From positions 266,086 through 316,133 of the forward strand of contig NZ_KI391971.1 of the NCBI RefSeq assembly GCF_000162475.2: DNA of 50,048 nucleotides. The letters run 5' to 3'. Of the stretch, positions 16,132 to 26,199 are shown in pieces (position 1 is the stretch's first letter; each line of letters starts with the position of its first letter). Source of the DNA: Granulicatella elegans ATCC 700633. Lineage in GTDB: Bacteria; Bacillota; Bacilli; Lactobacillales; Aerococcaceae. The notes under the pieces are model-generated. The model saw only the letters and a list, made by a program, of their open reading frames with translations. It ran no database searches and was not told where the DNA came from. The position numbers and the translations under genes were made by a program.

Positions 16132-17607
16132 ATGAAATTCCGTTATCATGATGATAGCTTAACGCTACATACTGATTTGTATCAAATTAATATGATGAAG
16201 ACATATTGGGAAACAGGTCTTCATGAGAAAAAAGCAATTTTTGAAGCATATTTTAGAAAGTTACCGTTTGAAAATGGGTATGCGATTTTTGCTGGTTTAG
16301 AGCGTTTAGTTCACTATATTGAAGATTTAACATTTAGTCCAACAGATTTAGACTATTTAAGAAGTTTAGAGATTTATCCAGAAGAATTTTTAGACTATTT
16401 GAAAAACTTTAAATTTAAAGGGAATATTCATTCTGCTGTTGAAGGAGAATTAGTATTTGCAAATGAGCCATTAGTTCAAGTAGAAGGAAGCCTTGCAGAA
16501 TGCCAATTAATTGAAACAGCGCTATTAAATATTATTAATTTCCAAACACTTATTGCGACAAAAGCTTCTCGTATTCGTACGGTTGCTGGAGATGATCCTG
16601 TTTTAGAATTTGGAACAAGACGTGCTCAAGAATTAGATGCAGCACTTTGGGGAACAAGAGCAGCTTATATTGGGGGATGTAATGCGACAAGTAATGTTCG
16701 AGCTGGAAAAATGTTTGGAATTCCTGTTTCTGGAACTCATGCGCATTCTCTAGTACAAGCCTATCGTGACGATTATGAAGCATTTAAAGCTTATGCCTCT
16801 ACTCATCGTGATTGTGTATTTTTAGTAGATACGTATGATATTTTACGTTCAGGTGTTCCAAATGCCATTCGAGTAGCGAAGGAATTCGGAGATAAAATTA
16901 ATTTCTTAGGCGTTCGTATTGATAGTGGGGACATGGCGTATATGTCGAAAAAAGTTCGTCAACAATTAGATGATGCTGGTTTTACAGAAGCTAAAATTTA
17001 TGCATCTAGTGATTTAGATGAAAAAACAGTTCTGAACTTAAAAATGCAAGGTGCTAAAATTGATGTTTGGGGAATTGGAACACGATTAATTACAGCTTAT
17101 GATCAACCTGCATTAGGCTGTGTTTATAAATTAGTAGCGATTGAAGATGAAAATGGTGAAATGGTTCCAACCGTGAAAATTTCTAATAATGCAGAAAAAG
17201 TTTCAACACCAGGTAAAAAACAAGTATGGCGTATTACTCGTAAAAGTGATGGAAAATCTGAAGGGGATTATATTGCACTATGGCATGAACGTCCAGATGA
17301 ATTAGAAGAGTTATATATGTTCCATCCAGTATATACTTATATTAATAAAACAGTGACGGATTTTGATGCTCGTCCAATTTTACAATCGATTTTTGAACAA
17401 GGTAAATTAGTCTATACATTACCTTCATTAAAAGAAATTAAAGCATATAAAGATGAACGAGTAGAAGCATTATGGGATGAATACAAACGTATTTTAAATC
17501 CAGAACAATATCCAGTTGACTTATCTACAGAAACTTATCAACAAAAACTTGCAAGTATTGAAGCCATTCGTGCAGAAGTAAAAGAAAAAATGAATCGCTT
17601 AAGCTAA
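16132..17607 (+). CDS. pncB: Nicotinate phosphoribosyltransferase
   Basis: This 491-residue enzyme makes nicotinate mononucleotide from nicotinate and PRPP, the first step of the Preiss-Handler salvage route. The start [21 protein letters not shown] (residues 7-27) is typical of the long NAPRTase group. [16 protein letters not shown] (about 182-189) and [11 protein letters not shown] (about 202-212, with the conserved catalytic His) follow. [16 protein letters not shown] and the SSDLDE and GIGTRL phosphate-binding segments lie at about 259-325. It has a good start at 16132 with GAGGG upstream and is 22 bases from nadE, so the two form an operon. Confidence 0.96.
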   Translation: MKFRYHDDSLTLHTDLYQINMMKTYWETGLHEKKAIFEAYFRKLPFENGYAIFAGLERLVHYIEDLTFSPTDLDYLRSLEIYPEEFLDYLKNFKFKGNIHSAVEGELVFANEPLVQVEGSLAECQLIETALLNIINFQTLIATKASRIRTVAGDDPVLEFGTRRAQELDAALWGTRAAYIGGCNATSNVRAGKMFGIPVSGTHAHSLVQAYRDDYEAFKAYASTHRDCVFLVDTYDILRSGVPNAIRVAKEFGDKINFLGVRIDSGDMAYMSKKVRQQLDDAGFTEAKIYASSDLDEKTVLNLKMQGAKIDVWGIGTRLITAYDQPALGCVYKLVAIEDENGEMVPTVKISNNAEKVSTPGKKQVWRITRKSDGKSEGDYIALWHERPDELEELYMFHPVYTYINKTVTDFDARPILQSIFEQGKLVYTLPSLKEIKAYKDERVEALWDEYKRILNPEQYPVDLSTETYQQKLASIEAIRAEVKEKMNRLS

Positions 17608-17629
17608 TTCGATAGAAAAGGAAGAAATC

Positions 17630-18457
17630 ATGAGACCATTACAAAAACAAATTGTTGAAACGTTAAAAGTACAACCGAAAATTGATGTTCAACAAGAAAT
17701 TAACAGAACAATTCAATTTTTAAAAGAGTATTTAGTGAAACATCCTTTTTTAAAAGGATATGTATTAGGTATTAGTGGTGGGCAAGATTCTACTTTGGCT
17801 GGAAAATTAGCTCAGTTAGCGATTGATGAATTGAACCAAGAATATCCTGAAAAAGATTATCGTTTTTATGCAGTGCGTCTACCGTATGGAATACAAGCAG
17901 ATGAAAAAGATGCGATGGATGCCATTGAATTTATGCAAGCAAGCGATATATTGCGAGTGGATATTAAACCAGCTGTGGATGCATCTATGAATAGTATTAC
18001 AAGTTTAGGGTTACCGATTAGTGATTTTAATAAAGGGAATATTAAAGCAAGAGAACGTATGATTGCGCAATATGCGATTGCAGGGCAAACAGGCTGTGCT
18101 GTGATAGGTACGGATCATGCGGCAGAATCTGTCACAGGATTTTATACAAAATTCGGTGATGGTGGAGCAGATATTTTACCATTATGGCGCTTGAATAAAC
18201 GACAAGGGCGTCAGTTATTAGAATATTTAGGAGCTCCAGAACATTTATATTTAAAACAACCAACGGCAGATTTAGAAGAAGAACGTCCATCACTTCCTGA
18301 TGAAGTAGCTTTAGGTGTGACGTATGAAGCAATTGATGATTATCTTGAAGGAAAAGAAATTGCAGAAAAAGATGCTCAAACCATTGAAAATTGGTATATC
18401 AAATCAGAACATAAACGTCATTTACCAATTACAATTTATGATGATTTTTGGAAATAA
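17630..18457 (+). CDS. nadE: Ammonia-dependent NAD(+) synthetase
   Basis: This 275-residue enzyme converts deamido-NAD to NAD, the last step of the route started by pncB. The P-loop [19 protein letters not shown] lies at about residues 46-64. [30 protein letters not shown] and [27 protein letters not shown] follow in the order seen in bacterial NadE. The length and the lack of an N-terminal glutaminase domain indicate the ammonia-dependent form. The nicotinate mononucleotide adenylyltransferase (nadD) needed between the two enzymes is not in this window. Confidence 0.96.
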   Translation: MRPLQKQIVETLKVQPKIDVQQEINRTIQFLKEYLVKHPFLKGYVLGISGGQDSTLAGKLAQLAIDELNQEYPEKDYRFYAVRLPYGIQADEKDAMDAIEFMQASDILRVDIKPAVDASMNSITSLGLPISDFNKGNIKARERMIAQYAIAGQTGCAVIGTDHAAESVTGFYTKFGDGGADILPLWRLNKRQGRQLLEYLGAPEHLYLKQPTADLEEERPSLPDEVALGVTYEAIDDYLEGKEIAEKDAQTIENWYIKSEHKRHLPITIYDDFWK

Positions 18458-18468
18458 TTAAAAAAGTA

Positions 18469-18513
18469 AAACTCTATTAGATAGGATGATTCCGAGGCTA
18501 ATAGAGTTTTTTT
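18469..18513 (+). terminator. Terminator of pncB-nadE
   Basis: A 12-bp stem (AAACTCTATTAG with CTAATAGAGTTT) around a 17-base loop, followed by a T-run. Confidence 0.92.
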
Positions 18514-18611
18514 GTTTTGAAAATATTTGATTGAAAATTGGATTTTATTATTTATTCTTATAAAAATTTCTGTTACAATACTGGTAATGACAAGTTGAGG
18601 GAGGAAGCGTT

Positions 18612-19319
18612 ATGGACATTAAAATTGTGAAAAATCAAGAAGAAGGCGCTAAAGTTGCGTTTGAAGTTTTTAAAGAAGCTTATGAAAATGGAGCAAAGGT
18701 TTTTGGGTTAGCAACAGGTTCAAGTCCTCTTGGTTTATATGAAAAAATTCGCCAAAGTTCATTAGATTTTTCGGATAGAGTATCGGTAAACTTAGATGAA
18801 TACGCCGGTTTATCCAGTGAAGATGAACATAGTTATCATTATTTTATGAATGAACAATTATTTGCAGCAAAACCATTTTTAAAGAGCTATTTACCAGATG
18901 GTTTAGCAGAAGATATTGATGCTGAAGTGGAACGTTATGAAAAAATTTTACAAGACAATCCTGTTGACTTCCAACTATTGGGGATAGGGAGTAATGCCCA
19001 TATTGGATTTAACGAACCAGGAACACCTTTTACACAAAGAACACATAAAGTAGCTTTAGCACAAGCAACAATTGAAGCGAATAAACGTTTCTTTGAACGT
19101 GAAGAAGATGTACCAAGATTTGCTTATTCAATGGGATTACAATCGATTATGGATGCAAAACAAATCTTATTAATTGCATTCGGGGAAAAGAAAGCACAAG
19201 CGATTTTAAATACGGTAAAAGGGGATGTTACGACAGATGTACCTGCTAGTATTTTACAGAAGCATCCAAATGTAACAATTATCGTTGATGAAGCTGCTGC
19301 AGCATTATTAAATAGATAA
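18612..19319 (+). CDS. nagB: Glucosamine-6-phosphate deaminase
   Basis: This 235-residue enzyme converts glucosamine-6-phosphate to fructose-6-phosphate and ammonia. [16 protein letters not shown] (about residues 35-50) is the sugar-phosphate loop. [11 protein letters not shown] (about 59-69) holds the catalytic Asp, and [19 protein letters not shown] (about 123-141) holds the catalytic His and phosphate ligands. The length is that of the short monomeric Gram-positive form lacking the allosteric C-terminus. GGGAGG precedes the start, and an extended -10 TGT-TACAAT is at 18571-18579. It would funnel products of the nearby nanE/EIICB amino-sugar system into glycolysis if nagA is present elsewhere. 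Confidence 0.95.
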   Translation: MDIKIVKNQEEGAKVAFEVFKEAYENGAKVFGLATGSSPLGLYEKIRQSSLDFSDRVSVNLDEYAGLSSEDEHSYHYFMNEQLFAAKPFLKSYLPDGLAEDIDAEVERYEKILQDNPVDFQLLGIGSNAHIGFNEPGTPFTQRTHKVALAQATIEANKRFFEREEDVPRFAYSMGLQSIMDAKQILLIAFGEKKAQAILNTVKGDVTTDVPASILQKHPNVTIIVDEAAAALLNR

Positions 19320-19374
19320 TGAAATAGGGTATACCATTACTCGGGAAAAGGTTTAGCAGAAAAAGGAGAGTGAT

Positions 19375-20070
19375 ATGATGGTAAAATTAGTTTTTGCTCG
19401 CCATGGCCAGTCAGAATGGAATAAGGCCAATCTCTTCACTGGTTGGGCGGATGTTGATTTGTCTGAAAAAGGGATTCAACAAGCAATTGATGCCGGAAAA
19501 TTAATTAAAGAAGCAGGGATTGAATTTGATCAAGCCTATACTTCAGTGCTAAAACGTGCCATTAAAACAACCGATTTAGCATTGGAAGCTTGTGATCAAT
19601 TATGGATTCCTGTTGAAAAAACATGGCGTTTAAATGAACGTCATTATGGTGGTTTGACTGGGAAAAATAAAGCGGAAGCCGCTGAAAAATTTGGAGATGA
19701 ACAAGTTCATATTTGGCGACGTTCCTATGATGTGTTACCTCCAAAAATGGATCGCAATGATGAGTATTCAGCACATGGAGATCGTCGGTATGCAAAGCTA
19801 GATGATTCTGTAATTCCAGATGCAGAAAATCTTAAAGTGACATTGGAACGTGTTCTTCCATTTTGGGAGGATAAAATTGCTCCAGATTTAAAAGCTGGTA
19901 AAAATGTTTTTGTAGGCGCTCATGGAAATTCTATTCGCGCCTTAGTAAAACATATTAAAGGATTATCAGATGACGAGATTATGGGATTGGAAATTCCAAA
20001 TTTTCCCCCATTAGTCTTTGAATTTGATGAAAACTTACATGTAGTTTCAGAATATTATTTAGGAAAATAA
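19375..20070 (+). CDS. gpmA: 2,3-bisphosphoglycerate-dependent phosphoglycerate mutase
   Basis: This 231-residue histidine-phosphatase-fold enzyme converts 3- to 2-phosphoglycerate. [20 protein letters not shown] holds the phospho-acceptor His10. [27 protein letters not shown] and [15 protein letters not shown] (second catalytic His) are intact, as is the C-terminal tail. Two adjacent ATG codons (19375, 19378) are both possible starts, with AAAGGAG just upstream. The glycolytic operon at 30866 encodes the unrelated cofactor-independent mutase, so this organism carries both isozymes. Confidence 0.95.
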   Translation: MMVKLVFARHGQSEWNKANLFTGWADVDLSEKGIQQAIDAGKLIKEAGIEFDQAYTSVLKRAIKTTDLALEACDQLWIPVEKTWRLNERHYGGLTGKNKAEAAEKFGDEQVHIWRRSYDVLPPKMDRNDEYSAHGDRRYAKLDDSVIPDAENLKVTLERVLPFWEDKIAPDLKAGKNVFVGAHGNSIRALVKHIKGLSDDEIMGLEIPNFPPLVFEFDENLHVVSEYYLGK

Positions 20071-20106
20071 TTTTCCAAAGCTTTGAAACTGAATAGTGGT
20101 ACCCTT

Positions 20107-20148
20107 AGGACTTATCGATTGAACGGTAAGTCCTTCATTATTTTATAT
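20107..20148 (+). terminator. Probable terminator of gpmA
   Basis: An 11-bp stem (AGGACTTATCG with CGGTAAGTCCT, one G-T pair) around ATTGAA, followed by a T-rich but interrupted tail (TCATTATTTTAT). The rest of the gap up to the nanE promoter shows nothing else. Confidence 0.65.
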
Positions 20149-20257
20149 AATACTTTTTATAATCTTTTAAAAATTGTGAAAGTAATTTCTAATTTTTAAG
20201 GAATTTGGATTGGAAAACAAAGAAATTTGAAATTACTTTCTAAAATAGCGTCTAATA

Positions 20258-20286
20258 TTGAAAATGCTTTCTGCTACAATTATACT
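20258..20286 (+). promoter_or_regulatory. nanE operon promoter with overlapping cre-like site
   Basis: TTGAAA (20258-20263), a 17-base spacer and TATACT (20281-20286) form the promoter. An alternative extended -10 TGC-TACAAT ends at 20280. The sequence at 20258-20272 matches the CcpA cre consensus WTGAAARCGYTTWCW at 14 of 15 positions (central C replaced by T) and covers the -35, so CcpA binding should repress the operon when preferred sugars are present. Confidence 0.7.
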
Positions 20287-20328
20287 AATGAATGTAAAGG
20301 CTTTTATATAAAGAAAAGGAGGCTGAAT

Positions 20329-21003
20329 ATGAGTATTCAAGGGCAATTAATCGTATCTTGCCAAGCGTTGCCACATGAACCGTTGCATAGCGATTTTATT
20401 ATGGCTCGTATGGCAGTCGCAGCAAAGGAAGGAGGAGCAAAGGGGATTCGTGCTAATTCTGTCATAGACATCAAAGCTATTAAAGAAGCAGTTGATTTAC
20501 CTGTAATTGGAATTATTAAAAGAGATTATGATGATGCTGATGTCTATATTACTGCCACTATGAAAGAAGTGGATGAGTTAATGGAAGCAAAACCGGAAAT
20601 TATTGCATTAGATGCAACGATTTCTAGTCGTCCTAATGGACAAACTTTAGACGAATTTTATCAAGAAATTCGTCAAAAATATCCAACTCAAAAATTAATG
20701 GCAGACTGTTCGACAGTTGAAGAAATGATTCATGCAGATGAATTAGGGTTCGACTATATCGGAAGTACATTAGTAGGATATACCAACCAAAGTAAAGGGG
20801 ATAAAATTGAAGCAAACGATTTTGAAATTCTCCGTGAAGTCTTAAAGGTTATCAAACATCCACTCATTGCAGAAGGAAATATTGATACACCTGAAAAGGT
20901 AAAACGTGTACTTGAATTAGGGGCTTATAGTGTAGTTGTTGGATCAGCGATTACAAGACCTCAATTAATTACAAAAAAATTTGTAGATGCGATTCAATCA
21001 TAA
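20329..21003 (+). CDS. nanE: N-acylglucosamine-6-phosphate 2-epimerase (ManNAc-6-P epimerase)
   Basis: This 224-residue (beta/alpha)8-barrel enzyme converts N-acetylmannosamine-6-phosphate to N-acetylglucosamine-6-phosphate. Family motifs are present in order: [14 protein letters not shown] near the N-terminus, [20 protein letters not shown] (about 61-71, catalytic Lys), [12 protein letters not shown] (about 93-104), [21 protein letters not shown] and [11 protein letters not shown] with [10 protein letters not shown] at the end. The start at 20329 is set by AAAGGAGG and removes a 34-residue non-conserved extension. It is 26 bases upstream of the EIICB gene, implying that the transporter delivers ManNAc or a related amino sugar. 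Confidence 0.95.
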   Translation: MSIQGQLIVSCQALPHEPLHSDFIMARMAVAAKEGGAKGIRANSVIDIKAIKEAVDLPVIGIIKRDYDDADVYITATMKEVDELMEAKPEIIALDATISSRPNGQTLDEFYQEIRQKYPTQKLMADCSTVEEMIHADELGFDYIGSTLVGYTNQSKGDKIEANDFEILREVLKVIKHPLIAEGNIDTPEKVKRVLELGAYSVVVGSAITRPQLITKKFVDAIQS

Positions 21004-21029
21004 AAGGAAAATAATTAGGGGGAAACCAT

Positions 21030-22535
21030 ATGTTTAAAGTATTACAAAAAATTGGTAAAGCATTTATGTTGCCGATTGCTATTTTACCGGCAGCTGGTTT
21101 GTTATTAGGGATTGGTGGTGCATTGTCAAATCCAACGACAGTAGCTACTTATCCAGTGTTAAATAATAGTCTTTTACAAGCAATTTTCACAGTAATGAGT
21201 TCAGCAGGAGAAGTTGTATTTGCGAATTTAGCGTTACTACTCTGTGTGGGCTTATGTATTGGTCTAGCAAAACGTGATAAAGGTACTGCCGCACTTGCTG
21301 GGGTAACTGGTTATTTTGTTATGACAGCAACAATCAAAGCACTTGTTAAATTATATATGGCTGAAGGTGCTTCAATTGATACAGGTGTAGTTGGGGCTAT
21401 TGTAGTAGGTTCTGTAGCAGTTTATTTACATAATCGCTATAGCAACATTCAATTACCTCAATTCTTAGGATTCTTTGGAGGTAGCCGTTTTGTTCCAATC
21501 GTTACTTCATTTGCTTCAATTGTAGTTGGGGGTATTTTCTTTGTAATTTGGCCTCCATTCCAACAATTATTAGTATCAACTGGTGGTTATATTTCACAAG
21601 CTGGACCATTTGGAACATTCTTATATGGATTCTTAATGCGTTTATGTGGTGCAGTTGGTTTACACCACATGATTTACCCATTATTCTGGTATACAGAATT
21701 AGGTGGCGTTGAAGTAGTTGCAGGTCAAACTGTAGCAGGAGCTCAAAAAATCTTCTTTGCTCAATTAGCAGATCCAACACATGTTGGTCTATTTACTGAA
21801 GGAACTCGTTTCTTCGCAGGTCGTTTCTCTACAATGATGTTTGGTCTTCCAGCAGCCTGCTTAGCAATGTATCACTGTGTTCCAAAAGATCGTCGTAAAA
21901 AATACGCTGGTTTATTCTTTGGGGTAGCTTTAACTTCATTTATTACTGGTATTACAGAACCAATCGAATTTATGTTCTTATTCGTAAGTCCAGTACTTTA
22001 TGTTGTTCACGCATTTTTAGATGGTGTAAGCTTCTTTATTGCTGATATCTTAAATATTTCAATCGGTAATACATTCTCAGGTGGGGTTATCGACTTTACA
22101 TTATTCGGGGTATTACAAGGTAATGATAAAACAAATTGGTTATTACAAATTCCATTTGGTTTAGTATGGAGTGTTCTATACTATGTAGTATTCAGATGGT
22201 TTATCGTTCAATTTAACGTTGCAACTCCAGGTCGTTTAGATGAAGAATTAGTAGATGATGCACAACCGGTTGTAGAAACAAAAGACACATTAAAACAAGA
22301 TAGCGTTCGTATTATCGAAGCTTTAGGTGGAGCAGAAAACATTGAAGATGTAGATGCATGTATTACTCGTTTACGTGTAGCAGTTCGTTCTGTAGAAAAA
22401 GTTGATAAAGCAACACTAAAAGCAATTGGTGCAGTAGATGTACTAGAAGTAAACGGTGGAGTTCAAGCGATTTACGGTGCGAAAGCTATTCTTTATAAAA
22501 ACAATATTAACGAAATTTTAGGTGTAGATGACTAA
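21030..22535 (+). CDS. PTS system EIICB component, glucose/N-acetylglucosamine superfamily
   Basis: This 501-residue protein has an N-terminal IIC channel (residues 1 to about 400, some ten membrane segments). It starts LQKIGKAFMLPIAILPAAGLL and includes the HHMIYPLFWYTELGG region and the GITEPIEF substrate-binding motif (about 311-318). A C-terminal IIB domain starts at about 420 and has the phosphorylated Cys444 in VDACITRLRV, followed by GVDVLEVNGGVQAIYG-type sequence. There is no IIA domain, so it must use a shared glucose-type IIA. Its position between nanE and an RpiR-type regulator suggests N-acetylmannosamine or another amino sugar as substrate. That assignment is from context. Confidence 0.88.
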   Translation: MFKVLQKIGKAFMLPIAILPAAGLLLGIGGALSNPTTVATYPVLNNSLLQAIFTVMSSAGEVVFANLALLLCVGLCIGLAKRDKGTAALAGVTGYFVMTATIKALVKLYMAEGASIDTGVVGAIVVGSVAVYLHNRYSNIQLPQFLGFFGGSRFVPIVTSFASIVVGGIFFVIWPPFQQLLVSTGGYISQAGPFGTFLYGFLMRLCGAVGLHHMIYPLFWYTELGGVEVVAGQTVAGAQKIFFAQLADPTHVGLFTEGTRFFAGRFSTMMFGLPAACLAMYHCVPKDRRKKYAGLFFGVALTSFITGITEPIEFMFLFVSPVLYVVHAFLDGVSFFIADILNISIGNTFSGGVIDFTLFGVLQGNDKTNWLLQIPFGLVWSVLYYVVFRWFIVQFNVATPGRLDEELVDDAQPVVETKDTLKQDSVRIIEALGGAENIEDVDACITRLRVAVRSVEKVDKATLKAIGAVDVLEVNGGVQAIYGAKAILYKNNINEILGVDD

Positions 22536-22554
22536 TCGTTATCTAAATACTATC

Positions 22555-22591
22555 AAGCTAGGGGATGAATGTCTCCTAGCTTTTTATTTTT
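22555..22591 (+). terminator. Terminator of nanE-EIICB
   Basis: An 8-bp stem (AAGCTAGG with CCTAGCTT) and a 12-base loop are followed by TTTTTATTTTTT. Confidence 0.88.
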
Positions 22592-22655
22592 TGAAACACG
22601 AGAGTTGAAAAATATGATACACTAACAGTAATGAAAAGGTTAAGGGAGTAAAAAT

Positions 22656-23486
22656 ATGATATCTTTTGAGAAAAAAGTCACACCATTAATTGAATCGATT
22701 TATGATACATTAACCCCTAATGAAAAAACAATTGCGCAATATTTTTTAAAGCAAAGTTCAGCAGAAGAATCTTTGTCAGCTAGAGCTGTCTCGGAGAGAT
22801 TATTTGTGTCCATTCCATCATTGACTCGTTTTGCTCAAAAATGTGGTTATAAGGGGTATCGGCAATTTATATATGACTTCCAAGAAAGTAAAAAAGAATT
22901 AGAAGTCATCCATAATGATTTAACAAAAACAGTTTTATCAGACTATGAAGAACTACTGTCTAAGTCTTTTTCGTTAATTGATGAAAGCCAAGTCATTAAA
23001 GTGTGTGGTTTATTGAATAATGCTAAACGAGTTTACATATACGGGCAAGGAAGTTCAGGGTTAGCAGCTCATGAGATGAAGTTTCGATTTATGAGATTAG
23101 GGATGATTTGTGAGGCGATTACGGATTTGCATACAATGCTTATGAATCGGGTGCTTGTTGATGAGCAGTGTTTAGTTATTGGGATTTCAGTTTCTGCTAA
23201 TGCAAGTGTAGTTGAGGCAGTGCGTCAAGCGAAAAAACAAGGGGCAAAAACTGTTTTAATTACTTCGAAACGAAGTGAAGAAAGTGAAAAGGTTTGTGAT
23301 GAATTAGTATTAATTGCTATGAAGAACGCTTTGGATCAAGGTGGGTTAATTTCACCACAATTTCCAATTTTAGTCATGGTAGATATTTTTTATAGTTATT
23401 ATAAAGAGATTGATAAAGATTATAAGTATCATTTATTCTCAAATACATTAACTGCTTTAGGAGCAAAAGAAGATAAAAAAGAATAG
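22656..23486 (+). CDS. RpiR/MurR-family transcriptional regulator
   Basis: This 276-residue regulator has an N-terminal HTH_6 domain (about 1-77) with LTPNEKTIAQYFL and LSARAVSERLFVSIPSLTRFAQKCGYKGYRQF. A C-terminal SIS sugar-phosphate domain (about 105-250) contains VYIYGQGSSGLAAHEMKFRFMRLG and LVIGISVSANASVVEAVRQAK. Such proteins sense phosphosugars, and relatives beside nanE/MurQ-type genes control amino-sugar use. It probably controls the upstream nanE-EIICB genes. It follows their terminator and has its own start with AGGGAG, so it can be made independently. Confidence 0.88.
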   Translation: MISFEKKVTPLIESIYDTLTPNEKTIAQYFLKQSSAEESLSARAVSERLFVSIPSLTRFAQKCGYKGYRQFIYDFQESKKELEVIHNDLTKTVLSDYEELLSKSFSLIDESQVIKVCGLLNNAKRVYIYGQGSSGLAAHEMKFRFMRLGMICEAITDLHTMLMNRVLVDEQCLVIGISVSANASVVEAVRQAKKQGAKTVLITSKRSEESEKVCDELVLIAMKNALDQGGLISPQFPILVMVDIFYSYYKEIDKDYKYHLFSNTLTALGAKEDKKE

Positions 23487-23495
23487 GTTTAAAAG

Positions 23496-23536
23496 AGATA
23501 AAGGACATGAAAGCGTTTTGTTCTTTATCTTTTTTT
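23496..23536 (+). terminator. Terminator of the rpiR gene, with a cre-like sequence in its loop
   Basis: AGATAAAG (23496-23503) pairs with CTTTATCT (23523-23530) and is followed by seven T. The loop and upper stem contain ATGAAAGCGTTTTGT (23507-23521), which matches the cre consensus at 14 of 15 positions. Confidence 0.82.
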
Positions 23537-23586
23537 ATATAAAAATCGGAATTTTTCAAAAATATTTTGGAATGCCTAAAAAACTC

Positions 23587-23617
23587 TTGACGAGTTTACC
23601 CTTTTAGGGTAACCTAA
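23587..23617 (+). promoter_or_regulatory. Metal-ABC operon promoter with DtxR-family-like operator
   Basis: TTGACG (23587-23592), 17 bases and TAACCT (23610-23615) form the promoter. Two overlapping dyads cover spacer and -10: TTACCCTTTTAGGGTAA (23596-23612, 7-bp arms) and TTAGGGTAACCTAA (23604-23617). The second resembles the TTAGG-N4-CCTAA-type boxes of metal-dependent DtxR-family repressors (MntR, ScaR, MtsR). Repression by Mn or Fe through such a protein is the likely control. Confidence 0.75.
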
Positions 23618-23659
23618 TTATTGGCATAGGAATTATGAATGAAAGAAAGGGGTAAATTC

Positions 23660-24394
23660 ATGATTAAAGTTGAAAATCTAGGAGTATCTTATGCGATGCA
23701 ACCAAATGTTTTAAAAGACTGTTATGTAGAAATAAATGGCCCGACAATTTTAGGAATAATTGGTCCTAATGGTGCAGGTAAATCTACCTTTTTAAAAGCA
23801 ATTTTAGGATTAATTTCACATACGGGAAAAGTGACGTTCGATGGGAAAGAAGCAAGTCAATCATTAGAGCGAATTGCTTATGTAGAACAAAAGAGTAATC
23901 TTGATTTTACATTTCCAATTACCATTCGTGAGTGCGTAGCGTTAGGGAAAAGTGTAAAAATGAGACCGTTTCAGCGTTTAAACGCTCAAGATTGGAAAGA
24001 CGTAGACGAGGCCATCGAAGAAGTTGGTCTAACAGAATTAGCCCATCGTCCGATAGGAGCATTATCTGGCGGACAATTCCAAAGGGTATTATTAGCACGT
24101 TGTTTAGTCCAAAAGGCAGATTATATCTTCTTAGATGAACCATTTGTTGGGATTGATATGATGAGTGAAAAAGTGATTATGACTTTAATTCGTCAATGGA
24201 AAGAAGAAGGCAAGACTATTTTAATGGTGCATCATGATTTATCTAAAGTACGTGATTATTTTGATCAAGTGATTTTAGTGAATCGTGGGATAGTAGATAG
24301 TGGAAAAACTGAGGAAACATTTGTTCCTGAAAAAATTAGAAAAACTTACGGTGGAGAAGTTTTCATAGCTCAAGGGGGACAAACTCATGAATAA
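23660..24394 (+). CDS. Manganese/zinc-type ABC transporter ATP-binding protein
   Basis: This 244-residue ATPase belongs to the metal (Zn/Mn/Fe) ABC family. Walker A is GPNGAGKST at about residues 36-44, the Q-loop is YVEQKS, the signature LSGGQFQRVLLARCL is at about 135-149, and Walker B YIFLDEPFVGID is followed by the HHDL switch His. ATG 23660 is used because AAAGGGG ends 8 bases upstream, and an upstream in-frame ATG (23639) would add seven non-conserved residues. It overlaps the permease gene by 8 bases. The likely cargo is Mn(II), judged from the binding protein and operator type. Confidence 0.93.
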   Translation: MIKVENLGVSYAMQPNVLKDCYVEINGPTILGIIGPNGAGKSTFLKAILGLISHTGKVTFDGKEASQSLERIAYVEQKSNLDFTFPITIRECVALGKSVKMRPFQRLNAQDWKDVDEAIEEVGLTELAHRPIGALSGGQFQRVLLARCLVQKADYIFLDEPFVGIDMMSEKVIMTLIRQWKEEGKTILMVHHDLSKVRDYFDQVILVNRGIVDSGKTEETFVPEKIRKTYGGEVFIAQGGQTHE

Positions 24395-25217
24395 TTTTTT
24401 ACAAGGATTAATGAACTATCATTTTGTGCAAAATGCATTAATTTCTTCTGTTTTAATTGGAGCAGTTGCCGGAATGATTGGATGTTTTATCATTCTTCGT
24501 GGAATGTCGTTAATGGGAGATGCGATTTCTCACGCAGTGTTACCAGGGGTAGCATTATCTTTTATTCTTGGTATTAACTTCTTCTTTGGAGCACTAGCGT
24601 TTGGATTATTAGCATCGTTTATTATTGCCTTTATTAATCGAAATAGTGTCGTAAAAAGTGATACTGCGATAGGAATTACCTTTAGTTCATTTTTAGCTTT
24701 AGGGATTATTTTAATCGGTGTTGCGAAAAGTTCAACAGACTTATTCCATATTTTATTCGGGAATATTTTAGCGGTACAAGATTTTGATTTATTGATTACG
24801 GCAATTGTGGGAATATTTGTTTTTGTAACGATTATTTCTTACTTTAAAGAATTACAAGTAACGAGTTTTGACCCAGTCTTTGCTCGTTCGGCGGGATTGA
24901 ATGTATCATTCTATCATTACTTATTGATGTTTCTTTTAGCATTAGTTTCGATTACAGCAATGCAAAGTGTCGGAACAGTTATGATTGTAGCGTTACTGAT
25001 TACACCAGCAGCAACAGCATATTTATATTCGAAGAGTTTGAAAACCATGTTAGCTTTATCAGCAATGTTTGGTTCACTTTCTTCGATTGTTGGTTTAGTA
25101 ATCGGCTATACGTTTAATATTGCAGTAGGGTCAACCATTGTATTAACTGCTGCAGCATTCTTTGTGATTAGTTTTATTGTATCACCAAAACAAAGGGAAG
25201 GTAGGAAAAAAGCATGA
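24387..25217 (+). CDS. Manganese/zinc-type ABC transporter permease
   Basis: This 276-residue membrane protein of the ABC-3 family (PF00950) has eight or nine hydrophobic helices. Family landmarks are [31 protein letters not shown] at about 30-60, [12 protein letters not shown] at about 128-139 and [21 protein letters not shown] at about 193-213. It overlaps the ATPase gene upstream and the binding-protein gene downstream (4 bases), a tightly coupled three-gene importer operon. Confidence 0.93.
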   Translation: MNNFLQGLMNYHFVQNALISSVLIGAVAGMIGCFIILRGMSLMGDAISHAVLPGVALSFILGINFFFGALAFGLLASFIIAFINRNSVVKSDTAIGITFSSFLALGIILIGVAKSSTDLFHILFGNILAVQDFDLLITAIVGIFVFVTIISYFKELQVTSFDPVFARSAGLNVSFYHYLLMFLLALVSITAMQSVGTVMIVALLITPAATAYLYSKSLKTMLALSAMFGSLSSIVGLVIGYTFNIAVGSTIVLTAAAFFVISFIVSPKQREGRKKA

Positions 25218-26158
25218 AAATCGGGAAATTATTAACAGTCGGTTTATTATCATTAGTTGGTTTTGCAGGATGTTCAACAAATTCAACATCATCAACTACA
25301 ACAAAAAGTAATGAACCAAAAAAAGTACAAGTAGTAGCAACAAACTCTATCATTTATGATATTACAAAAAATGTTGCTGGGGATTTAGCGGACATTCACA
25401 GTATTGTTCCAGTTGGACAAGATCCACACGAATATGAACCATTACCTCAAGATGTTCAAAAAATTCATGATGCAGACCTAATTTTCTATAATGGAATTAA
25501 CTTAGAAAATGCAGATGATGCTTGGTTTACAAAAATGGTTAAAAATGCTGGTAAAGTAGCAGATAAAGATTACTTTGCAGTAAGTGATGGCGTTGATGTA
25601 ATTTACCTTGAAGGGGAAAAAGAAAAAGGTAAAGAAGACCCTCATGCATGGTTAAACATCGAAAATGGTGTGATTTATGCTAAAAATATTGCAAAACAAT
25701 TAATTGCAAAAGATCCAGAACATAAAGATACTTACCAAAAGAATCTTGATAAATATGTTGCTGAATTGGATAAATTAGATAAAGACGCAAAAGAACGTCT
25801 TGCTAAAATTCCAGAAGAGAAAAAATTAATTGTTACGAGTGAAGGATGCTTCAAGTACTTCTCTAAAGCTTATGGAGTTCCATCAGCTTACATTTGGGAA
25901 ATTAACACTGAAGAAGAAGGTACTCCTGACCAAACAACTCGTTTAGTAGAAATTCTTAAAAAATCTAAAGTTCCTTCATTATTCGTTGAATCAAGTGTTG
26001 ACGAACGTCCAATGAAGACAGTTTCACAAGAATCAGGTAAGCCAATTTACTCAACAATCTTTACTGACTCAATTGCTGAAAAAGGTAAAGATGGAGATAG
26101 CTACTTAAGCATGATGAAATGGAACTTAACAAAAATTATTGAAGGTTTAGAAAAATAA
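25214..26158 (+). CDS. Metal ABC transporter substrate-binding lipoprotein (PsaA/MtsA-type)
   Basis: This 314-residue cluster A-I solute-binding protein has a type II signal peptide with lipobox VGFAGC (Cys19). Metal-ligand positions of the PsaA/MtsA group are visible: His in [14 protein letters not shown] (about residue 72), His in [13 protein letters not shown] (about 144), Glu in [10 protein letters not shown] (about 256) and Asp in [10 protein letters not shown] (about 279). The His-His-Glu-Asp set is that of Mn/Fe/Zn binders. There is no His-rich loop of the kind seen in AdcA zinc proteins, which favours manganese. In streptococci these lipoproteins were once described as adhesins. Confidence 0.93.
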   Translation: MKIGKLLTVGLLSLVGFAGCSTNSTSSTTTKSNEPKKVQVVATNSIIYDITKNVAGDLADIHSIVPVGQDPHEYEPLPQDVQKIHDADLIFYNGINLENADDAWFTKMVKNAGKVADKDYFAVSDGVDVIYLEGEKEKGKEDPHAWLNIENGVIYAKNIAKQLIAKDPEHKDTYQKNLDKYVAELDKLDKDAKERLAKIPEEKKLIVTSEGCFKYFSKAYGVPSAYIWEINTEEEGTPDQTTRLVEILKKSKVPSLFVESSVDERPMKTVSQESGKPIYSTIFTDSIAEKGKDGDSYLSMMKWNLTKIIEGLEK

Positions 26159-26199
26159 TTAAGCAGTCTAATAGTATGGTGAGCTATAAAACTGCAAAT

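Noticed and set aside
20091-20106. GTGGTACCC after gpmA as a T-box motif
   Set aside because: The T-box core AGGGTGGNACCGCG is not present, and no specifier stem or aminoacyl-tRNA synthetase gene follows.
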